Shown in pieces: positions 1-9,037 of a stretch of 50,082 bases of DNA. Within the stretch, counting starts at the first letter, position 1. Every line of letters begins with the position of its first letter. This DNA comes from Muribaculaceae bacterium. Its GTDB lineage: Bacteria; Bacteroidota; Bacteroidia; Bacteroidales; Muribaculaceae. The DNA is taken from positions 1-50,082 of the forward strand of contig JAFUWD010000050.1 of the NCBI GenBank assembly GCA_017483645.1. Direction: 5' to 3'. Under the pieces are notes generated by a model. The model saw only the letters and a program-made list of their open reading frames with translations. It had not been told where the DNA came from and searched no databases. Both the position numbers and the translations under genes were made by a program.

Positions 1-16
1 AATGTAAATCGTTCGC

Positions 17-835
17 TCACAGGGTGCCACCCTTCAAGCGATAGAGTTGCCACAGCCGTGCAAAATCCTCGAGCTGACCGGTTGTGAACATCTTCACATG
101 GTCGATGCCATTAGCGCCCAACAACTTCACACGCGCCCAGTGACAATGGGTCAGGGCATACACAAGGTCGCGGTCGGATGCTCCAAGCTCCTCATCACTT
201 GTTTCCCAGTAAAAGCGGGCTCCCTGCCGGCCACGTTGTGTTCTTGCCGGCCGATAGGGATACTCAAAACCATCGATTGTGAACACCATTTCTGAGAAAT
301 TCAATGGGTCGTCGGCAAAATACTGCACACGCAGCCTGAGCGGGCCGTTGTCCACGAAATAAAAATAGATGGCGTTTTCACTTTGCTTCATCGAGGTGCC
401 ACGGGGTGTGTAGCGGCCATCATTTTTGTCAATATGTGGCAGCAACCCGGACATAGAGCCTGTCGCAGGTTCATCGACCCACTCCAAGCGTTTGGGGCCG
501 TCGGCCACATACTGCTTGAGCGAATAATCCTTGTTGAGCAACTCGTAGAGAGTTTCTTTACCGTCGGGCACGGCGGCGTCACTCGCGCCCCAAGGGTCGG
601 CACTGCGCGTAGTCACCCCACCCTGCTGCTGTGCGGCTGCCTTTCGAGCTTGTTCTTCTTCCCACTTCTTGATGGCTTTCTCACGCTCACGCTCGGGGTG
701 CAACCTGCGGATGGGTTTACGGATGCTCTCGTCGTAGTCCTCTTCGTCGGGTTGCATGGCTGCAGCGCCCGTGGTGCTACAAAGAGCCAAGAACGCTGAA
801 GTAAATGCCAAAATAACAAAACGATACTTTTTCAT
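17..835 (-). CDS. Exported protein of unknown function, 272 aa
   Basis: I do not recognise this family. The start MKKYRF at 835 is chosen because a hydrophobic export signal (residues 1 to about 24) follows directly; the open frame runs further upstream but only through the end of the porin gene. The signal could be type I (cut near GAAAMQ) or a poor lipobox (FLALC). Residues 28-75 are highly charged and low in complexity (Glu/Arg/Lys, then a Gln run). The C-terminal two thirds look folded, with aromatic-rich beta-like stretches and no catalytic motif that I can name. It starts 2 nt after the stop of the porin gene, so it is very likely the last gene of the minus-strand operon headed by the 5'-nucleotidase. 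Function unknown; probably periplasmic or envelope-associated. Confidence 0.75.
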   Translation of the reverse strand: MKKYRFVILAFTSAFLALCSTTGAAAMQPDEEDYDESIRKPIRRLHPEREREKAIKKWEEEQARKAAAQQQGGVTTRSADPWGASDAAVPDGKETLYELLNKDYSLKQYVADGPKRLEWVDEPATGSMSGLLPHIDKNDGRYTPRGTSMKQSENAIYFYFVDNGPLRLRVQYFADDPLNFSEMVFTIDGFEYPYRPARTQRGRQGARFYWETSDEELGASDRDLVYALTHCHWARVKLLGANGIDHVKMFTTGQLEDFARLWQLYRLKGGTL

Positions 836-837
836 TC

Positions 838-1839
838 TCAGAATGCCAGTTGCAATTGGGTTAATATGGAGTTTGACCCTTTGTCGGCGCCATGCACTTT
901 GGCATGATTGTATCCCAAACGCACCCGGCATTTGGGATAGAACCAGTAATTCAGGCCCACCGAATAGCGGTTGGTGATGCCGATGATGCAATCCAAACGG
1001 TCGTAGCCTGCCACCAAGTCCAGATTGTTCAGCAACAAGCTCTTGGCGATTGCTGTAACATAGCATCCCTGGCTGTCGTCGTCACCGTCACGGCCCCACA
1101 TATACTCGGTGCGCACCTCCAGGGGTTTCGTCTTAAGCAGGGCGCTGGCAGCAAAACGATTTCGCTTGAAGTTACCCATTTCCTCGGTATAACCACGTCC
1201 CAGAATCATCGAGCCTCCAAAACTCAAATGGCTTTCGGGGTGCACCATCAACCGAGCCACAAAATCCTTGGCGCTGTTGATGTCACCACGATTTCGGCCA
1301 GCTCCATTCATCACAGCCAGGTCGTACGACAAATGAGAATGGAACAAATTGCCAAATATCGTCAAGCCAATGTCGCGGCCACCCGATCCGGGCATCATCA
1401 GTGGATTGCTACCCATGACCATGTATTGCGTCACCATCGCGTTCTCGCTGATAAACTCCAGCACGGTGGGAGAAAGCGGGTTTTCTATTGAAAAGGGTGT
1501 TTTGAATTGCCCGATTTTCACACCAAACCCCTCACATGGCGTATAACTGCCCCACGCTTCGAGCAGCGACGGACTGTTGAAACTGAACATGGCAAAGGCT
1601 TTAAGCTTGGGCAAAATGGTGAGCTCGGCCATGCCAATCACCTTGTTCACCTTAAATTCATTGCTGGGCGAGGCTTGGTTGTTGTAGGTGTAATCGAGCA
1701 AGGCGTAACCATTGATTTTAAACCGGCTCGACAGGCCGTTCATGAACTCTGTTACTTTGTTCACTTTTTCCTGCGCTGTCAGCGACGTCAGGCAACAAGC
1801 CGCAGCCAGCAACATGCATACGATTCGTTTTAACTTCAT
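838..1839 (-). CDS. Outer-membrane porin, OprO/OprP (Porin_O_P) type
   Basis: A 333-residue predicted outer-membrane barrel. ATG at 1839 begins MKLKRI and is followed by a clear signal peptide ending near SLTAQ; a GTG two codons earlier is less likely. The body consists of alternating amphipathic strands (MAELTILPKLKAFAMFSF, FGVKIGQFKTPFSIENPLSP) and ends in an aromatic residue (LQLAF), as expected of a barrel recognised by the BAM complex. The GQFKTPFSIE and DIGLTIFG segments are typical of phosphate-selective porin O/P-like proteins of Bacteroidota. Substrate specificity cannot be read from sequence; the same operon carries a 5'-nucleotidase that would release phosphate, which fits phosphate uptake, but that is inference. 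It lies between a TlpA-like lipoprotein gene upstream and an unknown exported protein downstream. Confidence 0.8.
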   Translation of the reverse strand: MKLKRIVCMLLAAACCLTSLTAQEKVNKVTEFMNGLSSRFKINGYALLDYTYNNQASPSNEFKVNKVIGMAELTILPKLKAFAMFSFNSPSLLEAWGSYTPCEGFGVKIGQFKTPFSIENPLSPTVLEFISENAMVTQYMVMGSNPLMMPGSGGRDIGLTIFGNLFHSHLSYDLAVMNGAGRNRGDINSAKDFVARLMVHPESHLSFGGSMILGRGYTEEMGNFKRNRFAASALLKTKPLEVRTEYMWGRDGDDDSQGCYVTAIAKSLLLNNLDLVAGYDRLDCIIGITNRYSVGLNYWFYPKCRVRLGYNHAKVHGADKGSNSILTQLQLAF

Positions 1840-1860
1840 GTCCACAAGAAAACAATAAAA

Positions 1861-2841
1861 CTATTGCTTGTTACCGACAAGTTTGTCGACGAGCGCAGCC
1901 AAGTCGTCACCTTGCAAGCCACGCGCCACGATGGTGTCGGACGCGATGACCAGAATGTGAGGGATACCGCTCACACCATACAAATCGGTGGGTGCAGTCC
2001 AATTCGAGCCACCCTCTATCACAGGCCAAGTGATATTGAGTTCCTTCATGGCCTGATGGGTGTCGTCGGGCTTGTCCCACACGGCCACGCCCACCACATT
2101 CACCCTGTCGCCATACTTGCCCACAATCTGCTGCAAATTGGGTATTTCGCGACGGCAAGGCCCGCACCAACTGGCCCAGAAATCCACAATATTCACCTTG
2201 CCCTCAGCCAAATGGTCACTCAGCCGTTCACCTGATGGATTAGAGAAATCAGTGTATTTCTTTCCGGGCGCCGTAAGCTCATGCTGTTGTGCAAATGCAA
2301 TGGCCTTTTGCACGCGCTTCAAGTCGCGATAACGGGCAGGCAATGCCGACAGGATAGAATCAATTTGCGTAGCCGTGAACTCATTGTACATTAAATAATA
2401 GTTCAGCGCCCACGGGCCGATGGCGTTCTCCACATTTTCATGATAGGCCACTTTGAAAGCCTCGATGGCCAGAGAATCGTTGTCGCCAATTTCCTCCAGA
2501 CGCTTGTCCAGGTCATTCAGCGCCTGATTCAACACAGTGCCTGTGGCCTGCCCGTCTTGCCAAATGATGGCAATTTCGCCTTTCTCCACAACAAAGCCCA
2601 TGCGTTGTCCATGCACAAGCATACGTGCCATGAACGAGTCGTCTACCGTGCCTTCTATCACGGCACAAGCATGGGCCACGAGAGCATGCGCCACTGTGTC
2701 GCCACTGTCGTAGTTAGTAAGATACATGGTGTCGCCGTCGCACGACGCATCGGGAAAGGTAACTGTGATTTTGTATTGCCCCTGGCTTGTGCAGGCAACA
2801 GCCAGCACCAGAGTCATAAGTGCATAAATGATTTTTTTCAT
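1861..2841 (-). CDS. Thioredoxin-like (TlpA/ResA-type) lipoprotein with DUF4369-like N-terminus
   Basis: A 326-residue lipoprotein. The start MKKIIY at 2841 gives a short signal with lipobox LAVACTS, so Cys17 would be lipidated. Residues about 20-110 resemble the DUF4369 beta domain common in Bacteroidota thiol-disulfide proteins; a helical linker follows; the C-terminal 140 residues are a thioredoxin fold with the redox motif WASWCGPCRREIP and the cis-Pro region SGIPHILVI. It should work in the periplasm as a thiol-disulfide oxidoreductase, reducing or isomerising exported proteins; its partner is unknown. It follows the 158-aa lipoprotein gene by 5 nt in the same operon. Longer upstream readings of the frame only extend into the preceding gene's end and are rejected. 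Confidence 0.85.
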   Translation of the reverse strand: MKKIIYALMTLVLAVACTSQGQYKITVTFPDASCDGDTMYLTNYDSGDTVAHALVAHACAVIEGTVDDSFMARMLVHGQRMGFVVEKGEIAIIWQDGQATGTVLNQALNDLDKRLEEIGDNDSLAIEAFKVAYHENVENAIGPWALNYYLMYNEFTATQIDSILSALPARYRDLKRVQKAIAFAQQHELTAPGKKYTDFSNPSGERLSDHLAEGKVNIVDFWASWCGPCRREIPNLQQIVGKYGDRVNVVGVAVWDKPDDTHQAMKELNITWPVIEGGSNWTAPTDLYGVSGIPHILVIASDTIVARGLQGDDLAALVDKLVGNKQ

Positions 2842-2846
2842 GATTA

Positions 2847-3323
2847 TTACTTGATTTGGGATTTGTCGATAACCACCCACACCGTGTCAACTACGTGGCC
2901 ACCCCGGTCGCCGTCGTTCAGGTGCTTCATCACATTGGCAAAGTCACGGTCAAGCACTGTCACATCGTCGACAAAATAATCGGTTTCACCACGGTTCATA
3001 AAGAAATTCTTAAAGCCCCACACGGCATGGTACTTGATTTTTACTTTCCAACCGTCGATTTGAGCTTGATAAAGCAACTTCACCAGCGAATCCTGGTCGG
3101 TACGGTCGTTGTCAAAAGAGAACTGGAACGGCTCGCCGCCGGTGTTCATGCCGGTCTGGGTCATGTTCAGGCGGCCTTCCCATGAATCCCAGATGACGCC
3201 TTTGCGCGCAAACTCGATGAGCGTGCCCACTTTTTCTCCATTGGAATAATTCTCCTTGCAGCCGGTGAGTGCCAAAAGCACCACCAGCCCTGTAAGCACC
3301 AGGTGGCTAATGGGATGTTTCAT
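2847..3323 (-). CDS. Small lipoprotein of unknown function, 158 aa
   Basis: ATG at 3323 overlaps the stop of the upstream glycosidase gene by 4 nt (ATGA), indicating translational coupling. The N-terminus is a lipoprotein signal with lipobox LALTGCKEN (Cys22). The mature part has no cysteines or obvious catalytic motif; it contains the string GEKVGTLIEFARKGVIWDSW and then a mixed alpha/beta sequence ending in basic residues. I recall similar short lipoproteins in other Bacteroidales but know no function. Its position between a periplasmic glycosidase/beta-lactamase fusion and a thiol-disulfide lipoprotein suggests an envelope role, nothing more specific. Confidence 0.75.
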   Translation of the reverse strand: MKHPISHLVLTGLVVLLALTGCKENYSNGEKVGTLIEFARKGVIWDSWEGRLNMTQTGMNTGGEPFQFSFDNDRTDQDSLVKLLYQAQIDGWKVKIKYHAVWGFKNFFMNRGETDYFVDDVTVLDRDFANVMKHLNDGDRGGHVVDTVWVVIDKSQIK

Positions 3324-6300
3324 TTTTCTATGTTTTGATAAATCAGTGACTGAATGTGGCTGCGGGCGCTCACGCGGCTGAAGGCCGGATTGTTGCGCGA
3401 CGGGCTCACACGATTGCTCAGGAAGATGTAGAACATATCGTTCTTGGGATCAACCCAGAAACATGTTCCAGTGAAGCCAGTATGGCCATAGGTTTCGGGC
3501 GTGGCCTCGGCACAGGTGTTCGATGCGTCGGGATTGCCCACAACGGGTTTGTCATAACCCAAGCCACGGTGACTGTTGGGGCTTTTCTGCGTGGTGAACA
3601 CGTCCACGGTTGACGGCTTGTAGAAGCGCACGTCGCCGTAGGTGCCTCCGTTAAGCCACATTTGCAGCAGTTTCGCCAGGTCGTTGGCCGAAGAGAACAA
3701 GCCAGCGTTGCCCTGTACGCCGCCCGAGAAGGCCGCCAGTTCATCATGGACATAGCCATGAATGTGTTGACGGCGAAGATAGGTGTCGACCTCGGTGTAA
3801 GCAATTTGGTCGCGCGCAAATTTCGATAGCGGCCGATAAAGCGTGTGATATGCACCCAGGGGCGCAAAAATGTAACTATTCACAAAATAATTGAGCGGAG
3901 CATGGGTGATGCGCTGCACGGCATCAGCCAGGAGGCAGAAGTTCAAGCAACTGTACAGATACTTTTTCTTACCCAACTCGGCGTGATAGATGCGTTGCAT
4001 GATGGAATCGTAGGTAACTCGCCCGCCCCAGATGCCGTCGGCAATGGCCACGTTGAACTGCTCGGTCTGGACACGCGACAAAATGTCGGTGCGCAGTCGG
4101 GCGTCATTGTGTCCGTAAGCACCGTTCATGATTTTAATATCATGTTGTGAATCGGGCTTGCCCACAATCAGCGGACCGCTGTAGGTGGCGGTGTCCATCA
4201 TCATCTGCCACATACTCAGTGAGGGCGGCATGCCGGTTTCATGATACAGCAGGTCGCGGAAAGTGATATCTTCCTTGTCGGTGCCGCGCAAGTCGGTGAT
4301 GATGTCGCTGGCCTTGTCGTCAAGGCGGAATTTGCCGTCGTCGTACACTTTCATCAATGCGCTCAGGGTGCCTGTAGCTTTCGACACCGAGGCCAAGCCA
4401 AAGAGGGTGTTGTCGTCAACAGGCACACCGGTGCCATAAGCCGTCTCACCGTAAGCACGCTTACATATCACCTTACCGTGGCGGCCAATCACTACCTGGC
4501 AACCGGGGAACGCATGCTCACGCAAGCCCACACGGGCCACCGAATCGACCTGTTCAAGAAGGCGGTTGTTCACCCCCACCTCGGCAGGAACAGTATAGCC
4601 CAGACGTGTGGCCTCATAGTGAATACCGTGGCCTGCAGGATACTTTTTCTTTCCATCGATGGAGAGAGAAATGGGCAGGCAACCCTGGGCGGCATTACCG
4701 CCGAAAATGGTCTGCACAGCATAGTCCTGAGCCTCTTCACCGGTTTCATAGGTCACCACTACGCCCTTCACGGCAGACTGTCCGATGGCAGTGGCATAAT
4801 TGGCAATCTCATAGGGCTTGCAAAGGACGGCGAGCACCACGTTTTTGCACTTTTTCGACAATGCGTCAATGCTGGCGCGTGTCGACGGCTCGTTGCCATA
4901 AGCCTCCAAAATAATGGTGTTGAAGCGACCCGCATTCAACATGTCGCACAAGGCCTCCACGTCGTCGCCAGGCTTGCAGTCAAAGGCTGTCACCCCGGCA
5001 TAGTCGTCGGCGCGGTCGCAGAACATCGACTTCAATCCCTCACCGTCGCCTACGGTCACCACTGCGATGCGGCGACTCTGCAGATTGTGGATGGGGAGGA
5101 TATTGTCGTCATTTTTTATCACCGTGATAGATCCGGCAGTGAGCTGACGGTGAAGCACAGCCGAGCCGGCCGACTTCAAATCACTCTCCAGATTATTTGT
5201 GTCGACATGCTGAGGCACAGTCAGTCCCAACACATATTTATAACACAACAATTTGTGGCAACGCTCGTCGATGTCTTTTTGCTTGAGTGTGCCATCGGCA
5301 ATGGCAGCCTTGATGGCTTCAACCTCGCTCTCCACCTGAGACGGAATAAGCAACACATCATTGCCTGCCAGCAGAGCATTGACACACACCGATCCCTTGA
5401 GCAGCTGTGTGGCGCCTTTCATTCCCAAAGCATCGGTGATGACCAGCCCCTTGAAATGAAGCTTTTCCTTGAGCAAATTGCGAACGCACCGCACCGACAA
5501 GGTAGTGGGACCTTGCGCAGGGTCAATGGCGGGGACATAAAGATGAGCAGTCAGAATACCCGAGAAACCGGCATCGATAAACCGCCTGAAAGGCACCAAC
5601 TCGCAGGTGTTGAGTTCCTCCATTTTCTTGTTGATGGTAGGAAGCACCTTGTGAGAATCCTCGGTCGACGAACCGTGGCCGGGGAAATGCTTACCCACAG
5701 CTATCACACCGCCGTCTTCCAAACCACGGGCATAAGCAATACCATGCGTTGACACCATTTCTGGACTCTCGCCGAAGGAACGGGTGCCGATGACGGGATT
5801 CTGCGGGTTGTCGTTCACATCGAGCACCGGGGCAAAGTTCACACGCAGCCCCAGGCGCACACACTGACGTGCCACCTCGCGGCCATAATTATAGAGCAGT
5901 CGCTCGTCGGTAATGGCGCCCAGCGTGAGATTGCGCTGATACTTGGGCATACCCTCCACACGCATGGCAATGCCCCACTCACCGTCCATGGTCAGCAACA
6001 GCGGGATGCGGGCAAGCGACTGAGCGTAGTTGGTGATGGTCACTTGCTCATGTAGGGTGCTCTCATTGTAGATAAGGCCACCCACTTTGTTATCGGCCAC
6101 ATATTTTTTGACACGGGCGCGTGTGGCGTCGTCGTCCCTGGGGTCTATTGCCATGACAAAAAGTTGTGCGATGCGCTCATCCTGGCTCATCGACTTCATC
6201 GTGGCCGACACCCACTTCTCCATCTCTGCCTTGTTCACTGAATTAAACAGCGTGGGCATTGCTTGCGAGCTGCGGCGGGCACCGGCATTCAGCGCCAGCA

Positions 6301-6358
6301 CACACAGCATCAGGGTCACAAGTGTTCTGTTGATTCTCATCTGCTTGAAATTTTTCAT
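3320..6358 (-). CDS. GH3 beta-N-acetylhexosaminidase (NagZ-like) fused to a serine beta-lactamase-family domain
   Basis: A 1012-residue two-enzyme fusion. A signal peptide (residues 1 to about 27, ending NAGA) exports it; MRINRTL at 6340 is an alternative start. Residues about 45-380 are a GH3 N-terminal barrel with KHFPGHGSSTEDSH (223-236), the His/Asp dyad typical of NagZ-type N-acetylglucosaminidases, and the nucleophile Asp309 in VITDALGM. Residues about 400-580 are the GH3 C-terminal alpha/beta domain. Residues about 600-1005 are a class C beta-lactamase/penicillin-binding fold with SVSK (Ser657, Lys660), a YSCLNF motif and an HTG triad in HTGFTGTCFW. Known relatives are involved in peptidoglycan turnover; here the enzyme would act in the periplasm on muropeptides, the esterase/peptidase partner activity being inferred. 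It lies 37 nt downstream of the 5'-nucleotidase gene and overlaps the next gene. Confidence 0.9.
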   Translation of the reverse strand: MKNFKQMRINRTLVTLMLCVLALNAGARRSSQAMPTLFNSVNKAEMEKWVSATMKSMSQDERIAQLFVMAIDPRDDDATRARVKKYVADNKVGGLIYNESTLHEQVTITNYAQSLARIPLLLTMDGEWGIAMRVEGMPKYQRNLTLGAITDERLLYNYGREVARQCVRLGLRVNFAPVLDVNDNPQNPVIGTRSFGESPEMVSTHGIAYARGLEDGGVIAVGKHFPGHGSSTEDSHKVLPTINKKMEELNTCELVPFRRFIDAGFSGILTAHLYVPAIDPAQGPTTLSVRCVRNLLKEKLHFKGLVITDALGMKGATQLLKGSVCVNALLAGNDVLLIPSQVESEVEAIKAAIADGTLKQKDIDERCHKLLCYKYVLGLTVPQHVDTNNLESDLKSAGSAVLHRQLTAGSITVIKNDDNILPIHNLQSRRIAVVTVGDGEGLKSMFCDRADDYAGVTAFDCKPGDDVEALCDMLNAGRFNTIILEAYGNEPSTRASIDALSKKCKNVVLAVLCKPYEIANYATAIGQSAVKGVVVTYETGEEAQDYAVQTIFGGNAAQGCLPISLSIDGKKKYPAGHGIHYEATRLGYTVPAEVGVNNRLLEQVDSVARVGLREHAFPGCQVVIGRHGKVICKRAYGETAYGTGVPVDDNTLFGLASVSKATGTLSALMKVYDDGKFRLDDKASDIITDLRGTDKEDITFRDLLYHETGMPPSLSMWQMMMDTATYSGPLIVGKPDSQHDIKIMNGAYGHNDARLRTDILSRVQTEQFNVAIADGIWGGRVTYDSIMQRIYHAELGKKKYLYSCLNFCLLADAVQRITHAPLNYFVNSYIFAPLGAYHTLYRPLSKFARDQIAYTEVDTYLRRQHIHGYVHDELAAFSGGVQGNAGLFSSANDLAKLLQMWLNGGTYGDVRFYKPSTVDVFTTQKSPNSHRGLGYDKPVVGNPDASNTCAEATPETYGHTGFTGTCFWVDPKNDMFYIFLSNRVSPSRNNPAFSRVSARSHIQSLIYQNIEK

Positions 6359-6395
6359 TATATGTATAACATCTAACTTAAACAGTCACAACACT

Positions 6396-7916
6396 TCATT
6401 TCTTAACCATGCGCACTTCGTCGGTCGAGTCAATCTTCTTGCCGGCGGCACTGAGCGAGCGCACATAGTTGATGATGTGCTTGCCATATTTCTCTTCGTC
6501 GACAAACAGGCGCTTGCCAAGGGTGAACGGAACCATATAGTCGCCACCGTTGGCCAGATAGTCAATGGTCACCACTTTGTAGGTGCGTTCGGGTTTGATT
6601 TTTTTGCCTTTCACCTTGGCTTGGGTAATTTGTCCCTTGTCGTTGAAGGTGGCACGCAGTTCCTTGCTCACGGCATCACCCCCACGGCCGGCCATCACTT
6701 GCAGGGCGTCGAGCAGTTGTTGACCGGTGAGCTCCAGTACCACAAACCGGTTGTCGAAGGGGAACATCGAGTCAAGAAGGCCTTCGGTCACCACACCCTG
6801 AGGCATGTCGGTGCGGATGCCGCCCTTGTTCATGATAGCCAGGTCCACACCCTTCACACCGCTGATACCCTCAATAATAGCCATGGTGGCATCGCTCACC
6901 CAGTTTTGTGAGGTGGCGCTGGAGTTTTTCCATGCGCGCGCACTCTCGCCCACAGGGCTGTTCATCAGGGAGTCCACGCCATGTCGATACTGGTCGAGCC
7001 AGCTGTTCATGGCCGTATAGCGGCTGGCTGCTTCGTCCCACGACGCGTCGACGGCGATATGACGATAGTCGACAGCACCCGTTTCCAAGTCCAGGTCATA
7101 GACGGCCACAATCTTGCCGCTTTTGCCATTCTGCCCCACTGTGATGAGTTTTCCGTCGGCATTCCCAATCTGGCAATAAGCTGTGCCCGGTTTAAGCACG
7201 GTGTGCGAGTGCCCGCCCACCACCAGGTCGATGTAATGGCTCGACGCGATGATGGTGCTGTCGTTGGGGTCGCCGGGCTTATAGGAGTCATAGCCGATGT
7301 GCGACACCATCACAGCGTAGTCCACCTTTTGCACTTCCTTCAAGTAGCGGGCAGTGGCATCGGCCACCTCTTCGCTCGGCAGATAGCGCATGCCGGGAAA
7401 GTTCTTATCGGCAATCAAGCCTTGGGGCTGTACGTTGATTCCGAAAAAGCCCACGCGCTTGTCGCCATAGGCCTTGATGATATAAGGCTGGAAAAGCCCT
7501 TCAAGTTTCGTGCCGCTCAAGTCATAGTTGGCACTCAATTTGGCAGCCTTGATATTCTTATAATAATAAGCGATGCTGTCGAGGCCGTTGTCAAACTCAT
7601 GGTTTCCCAAGATGATGATATCATAGCCCAACGAATCCATGGCGGCATACTCCACCTCACCGCCATACAGGGAGAAAAACACGGTACCCTGAACGGCGTC
7701 GCCGGCATGCACGGTGACTGTGTTCTTGTTCTCACGGCGCAACTGGTCGTATATGGCACGACGGCGCAGCAGCCCGCCCTTGCCGTCCGATGCAGGCTCA
7801 ATCTGGCTGTGAGTGTCGTTCACAGCGATAATGGTCACATGCTCGGCTTGAGCCGTGGGGAACAATGCCGCAGCTGTCAACACTGCCAACATGGATTTTT
7901 TTACTCGATGATTCAT
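6396..7916 (-). CDS. Bifunctional UshA/CpdB-type 5'-nucleotidase (metallophosphoesterase)
   Basis: A 506-residue secreted nucleotidase. After a signal peptide (residues 1-24, ending AQA) comes the calcineurin-like metal site: NDTHSQ (Asp34, His36), HAGDAVQG (Asp73), GNHEFD (Asn105, His106), VSHIGYD and GGHSHT. The C-terminal 5'-nucleotidase domain carries NKGGIRTDMPQG and PFDNRFVVLELTG, which bind the nucleoside. Both domains are in one polypeptide, about the usual UshA length; many Bacteroidota carry them as two separate genes. The enzyme would hydrolyse nucleotides in the periplasm to nucleoside and phosphate. It is the first gene of the minus-strand operon that ends at 17, and the divergent region to the sigma-factor gene contains its presumed promoter. 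Confidence 0.9.
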   Translation of the reverse strand: MNHRVKKSMLAVLTAAALFPTAQAEHVTIIAVNDTHSQIEPASDGKGGLLRRRAIYDQLRRENKNTVTVHAGDAVQGTVFFSLYGGEVEYAAMDSLGYDIIILGNHEFDNGLDSIAYYYKNIKAAKLSANYDLSGTKLEGLFQPYIIKAYGDKRVGFFGINVQPQGLIADKNFPGMRYLPSEEVADATARYLKEVQKVDYAVMVSHIGYDSYKPGDPNDSTIIASSHYIDLVVGGHSHTVLKPGTAYCQIGNADGKLITVGQNGKSGKIVAVYDLDLETGAVDYRHIAVDASWDEAASRYTAMNSWLDQYRHGVDSLMNSPVGESARAWKNSSATSQNWVSDATMAIIEGISGVKGVDLAIMNKGGIRTDMPQGVVTEGLLDSMFPFDNRFVVLELTGQQLLDALQVMAGRGGDAVSKELRATFNDKGQITQAKVKGKKIKPERTYKVVTIDYLANGGDYMVPFTLGKRLFVDEEKYGKHIINYVRSLSAAGKKIDSTDEVRMVKK

Positions 7917-7964
7917 CTTGATTACTTTTTTATAGGGTTTGTTATCATGCTTTTTATCAAACTA

Positions 7965-7972
7965 CGAAATTA
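7965..7972 (-). promoter_or_regulatory. -7 element TAATTTCG for the 5'-nucleotidase operon
   Basis: Read on the minus strand the site is TAATTTCG, one base from the Bacteroidota -7 consensus TAnnTTTG, about 50 nt before the 5'-nucleotidase ATG. No convincing -33 box was found, so this is a tentative call. Confidence 0.4.
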
Positions 7973-8102
7973 CGAATAATTTGACAACCCACCAAGCAAA
8001 ACCCCGCAATTTTTCTTTTCCAACCATTTTTCAGCACGCACCACCGGCATGCAGGTTATGGGTTGTTGAGTGTTTTTTTCTTCGCATCTTCGTCGATTTT
8101 CT

Positions 8103-8110
8103 TATTTTTG
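8103..8110 (+). promoter_or_regulatory. -7 element TATTTTTG for the ECF sigma operon
   Basis: Exact match to TAnnTTTG, with a T-rich tract around 8072-8080 in place of a clear -33 box. The expected transcript begins near 8117, about 30 nt before the sigma factor ATG. This is a housekeeping-type promoter; no separate ECF-type promoter was identified. Confidence 0.6.
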
Positions 8111-8146
8111 CGTCATATATGATGGAAAGACAAATGAGCGCTTTGC

Positions 8147-8629
8147 ATGATGTTTGGCAAGCAATACGGAAATATCGATGAACTGATGAGAGCCAACCTC
8201 GACGCATTGGTGAGGTTTGCACGCTTCCGTACAGGCGACCGGGCGGAAGCCGAGGACATCGTCTATGAGGCTGTGCTGCGCCTGCTCGAAAACCACAACA
8301 AGGTAAGAGACGCCAAATGCTACCTGTTCCGTATCGTGTACAATCTTTGCCAAAACAAGTTCCGAGAAAAACGGAACCCCACAGTCTCCCTTGAGTTGGT
8401 AGACCTGCCCGACGTGGAAGAAGAAAAGCTTGACCTGGAAGAAATAAATCGCATCAACCGCTTGCTTGACGGTTTGCCACCCAATGAAGCGGAGATTGTA
8501 AGAATGAATGTGGTGGACGAACTTTCGTTTGTTGAAATCAGTCAAATTCTCAATCTCCCGCAATCCACCGCCAAATCCCGGTTCTATTCGGGAATGAAAA
8601 AACTGAGAGAAGAGTATTTTCACCAATAA
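8147..8629 (+). CDS. ECF-type RNA polymerase sigma factor
   Basis: A 160-residue sigma-70-family protein of extracytoplasmic-function type. Region 2 covers residues about 14-80 (LVRFARFRTGDRAEAEDIVY, then the -10-binding helix YLFRIVYNLCQNKFRE), a short acidic linker (DLPDVEEEKLDLEE) follows, and region 4 covers about 105-156 with a helix-turn-helix (LSFVEISQILNLPQSTAKSR). Regions 1.1 and 3 are absent, as normal for this class. It is followed 3 nt later by a one-helix membrane protein that is probably its anti-sigma factor, then a small exported protein and a TonB-dependent receptor, so it likely controls this operon and perhaps other envelope genes in response to an outer-membrane signal. 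A second ATG at 8150 is possible. Confidence 0.9.
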   Translation: MMFGKQYGNIDELMRANLDALVRFARFRTGDRAEAEDIVYEAVLRLLENHNKVRDAKCYLFRIVYNLCQNKFREKRNPTVSLELVDLPDVEEEKLDLEEINRINRLLDGLPPNEAEIVRMNVVDELSFVEISQILNLPQSTAKSRFYSGMKKLREEYFHQ

Positions 8630-8632
8630 TTT

Positions 8633-9037
8633 ATGATTGCTATGGATGAGTATCAAGACATAAAAGAACTCCTGAAACCGAAACGAACATTCGAAGCGTC
8701 ATCACAACTGCGTCGACGCATCAGCGATGTTGCGATTTGCGACAGCAACACCGGCAAGAAATCATGGTGGGTGCGGAGCGGTGCCGCAGCCGCTTGTCTG
8801 ATAATGATTGCGGGCACTGCAATGCTTCTCAACAACAACATCGCCGTACCACCCCTCACCGACGACAACTGCATTGTCTATGTCTCAGGCCAAAAAGCAA
8901 GCGGCGATGAAGCACAAGCGATTGCCGAGGCCGATGTTGTCAAAATGGAGCAATTCATGCAGATTGTCGCACAGCAGAACGCAACCGAAAAAGAGAAAGT
9001 CAATCAATTCATTCAACACAACTCCTTACAAAAATGA
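8633..9037 (+). CDS. Probable membrane-anchored anti-sigma factor
   Basis: A 134-residue protein with a cytoplasmic-looking N-terminus (about 45 residues, containing ELLKPKRTFEASSQLRRRI), one transmembrane segment (about residues 49-66, AAAACLIMIAGTAMLL) and a soluble, probably periplasmic C-terminal tail rich in Gln and Glu. No zinc-binding anti-sigma motif is present. The call rests on topology and position immediately after the ECF sigma gene (3 nt gap) and on translational coupling with the next gene (4-nt overlap ATGA at 9034). MDEYQD at 8642 is an alternative start. It should hold the sigma factor inactive at the inner membrane; this is inferred from gene order rather than shown by sequence. 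Confidence 0.65.
   Translation: MIAMDEYQDIKELLKPKRTFEASSQLRRRISDVAICDSNTGKKSWWVRSGAAAACLIMIAGTAMLLNNNIAVPPLTDDNCIVYVSGQKASGDEAQAIAEADVVKMEQFMQIVAQQNATEKEKVNQFIQHNSLQK

Noticed and set aside
4241-5752. Long plus-strand open frame of about 500 codons opposite the GH3/beta-lactamase gene
   Set aside because: Lies wholly antisense to a gene with strong motifs; its translation shows no family features and is compositionally the shadow of the real gene.
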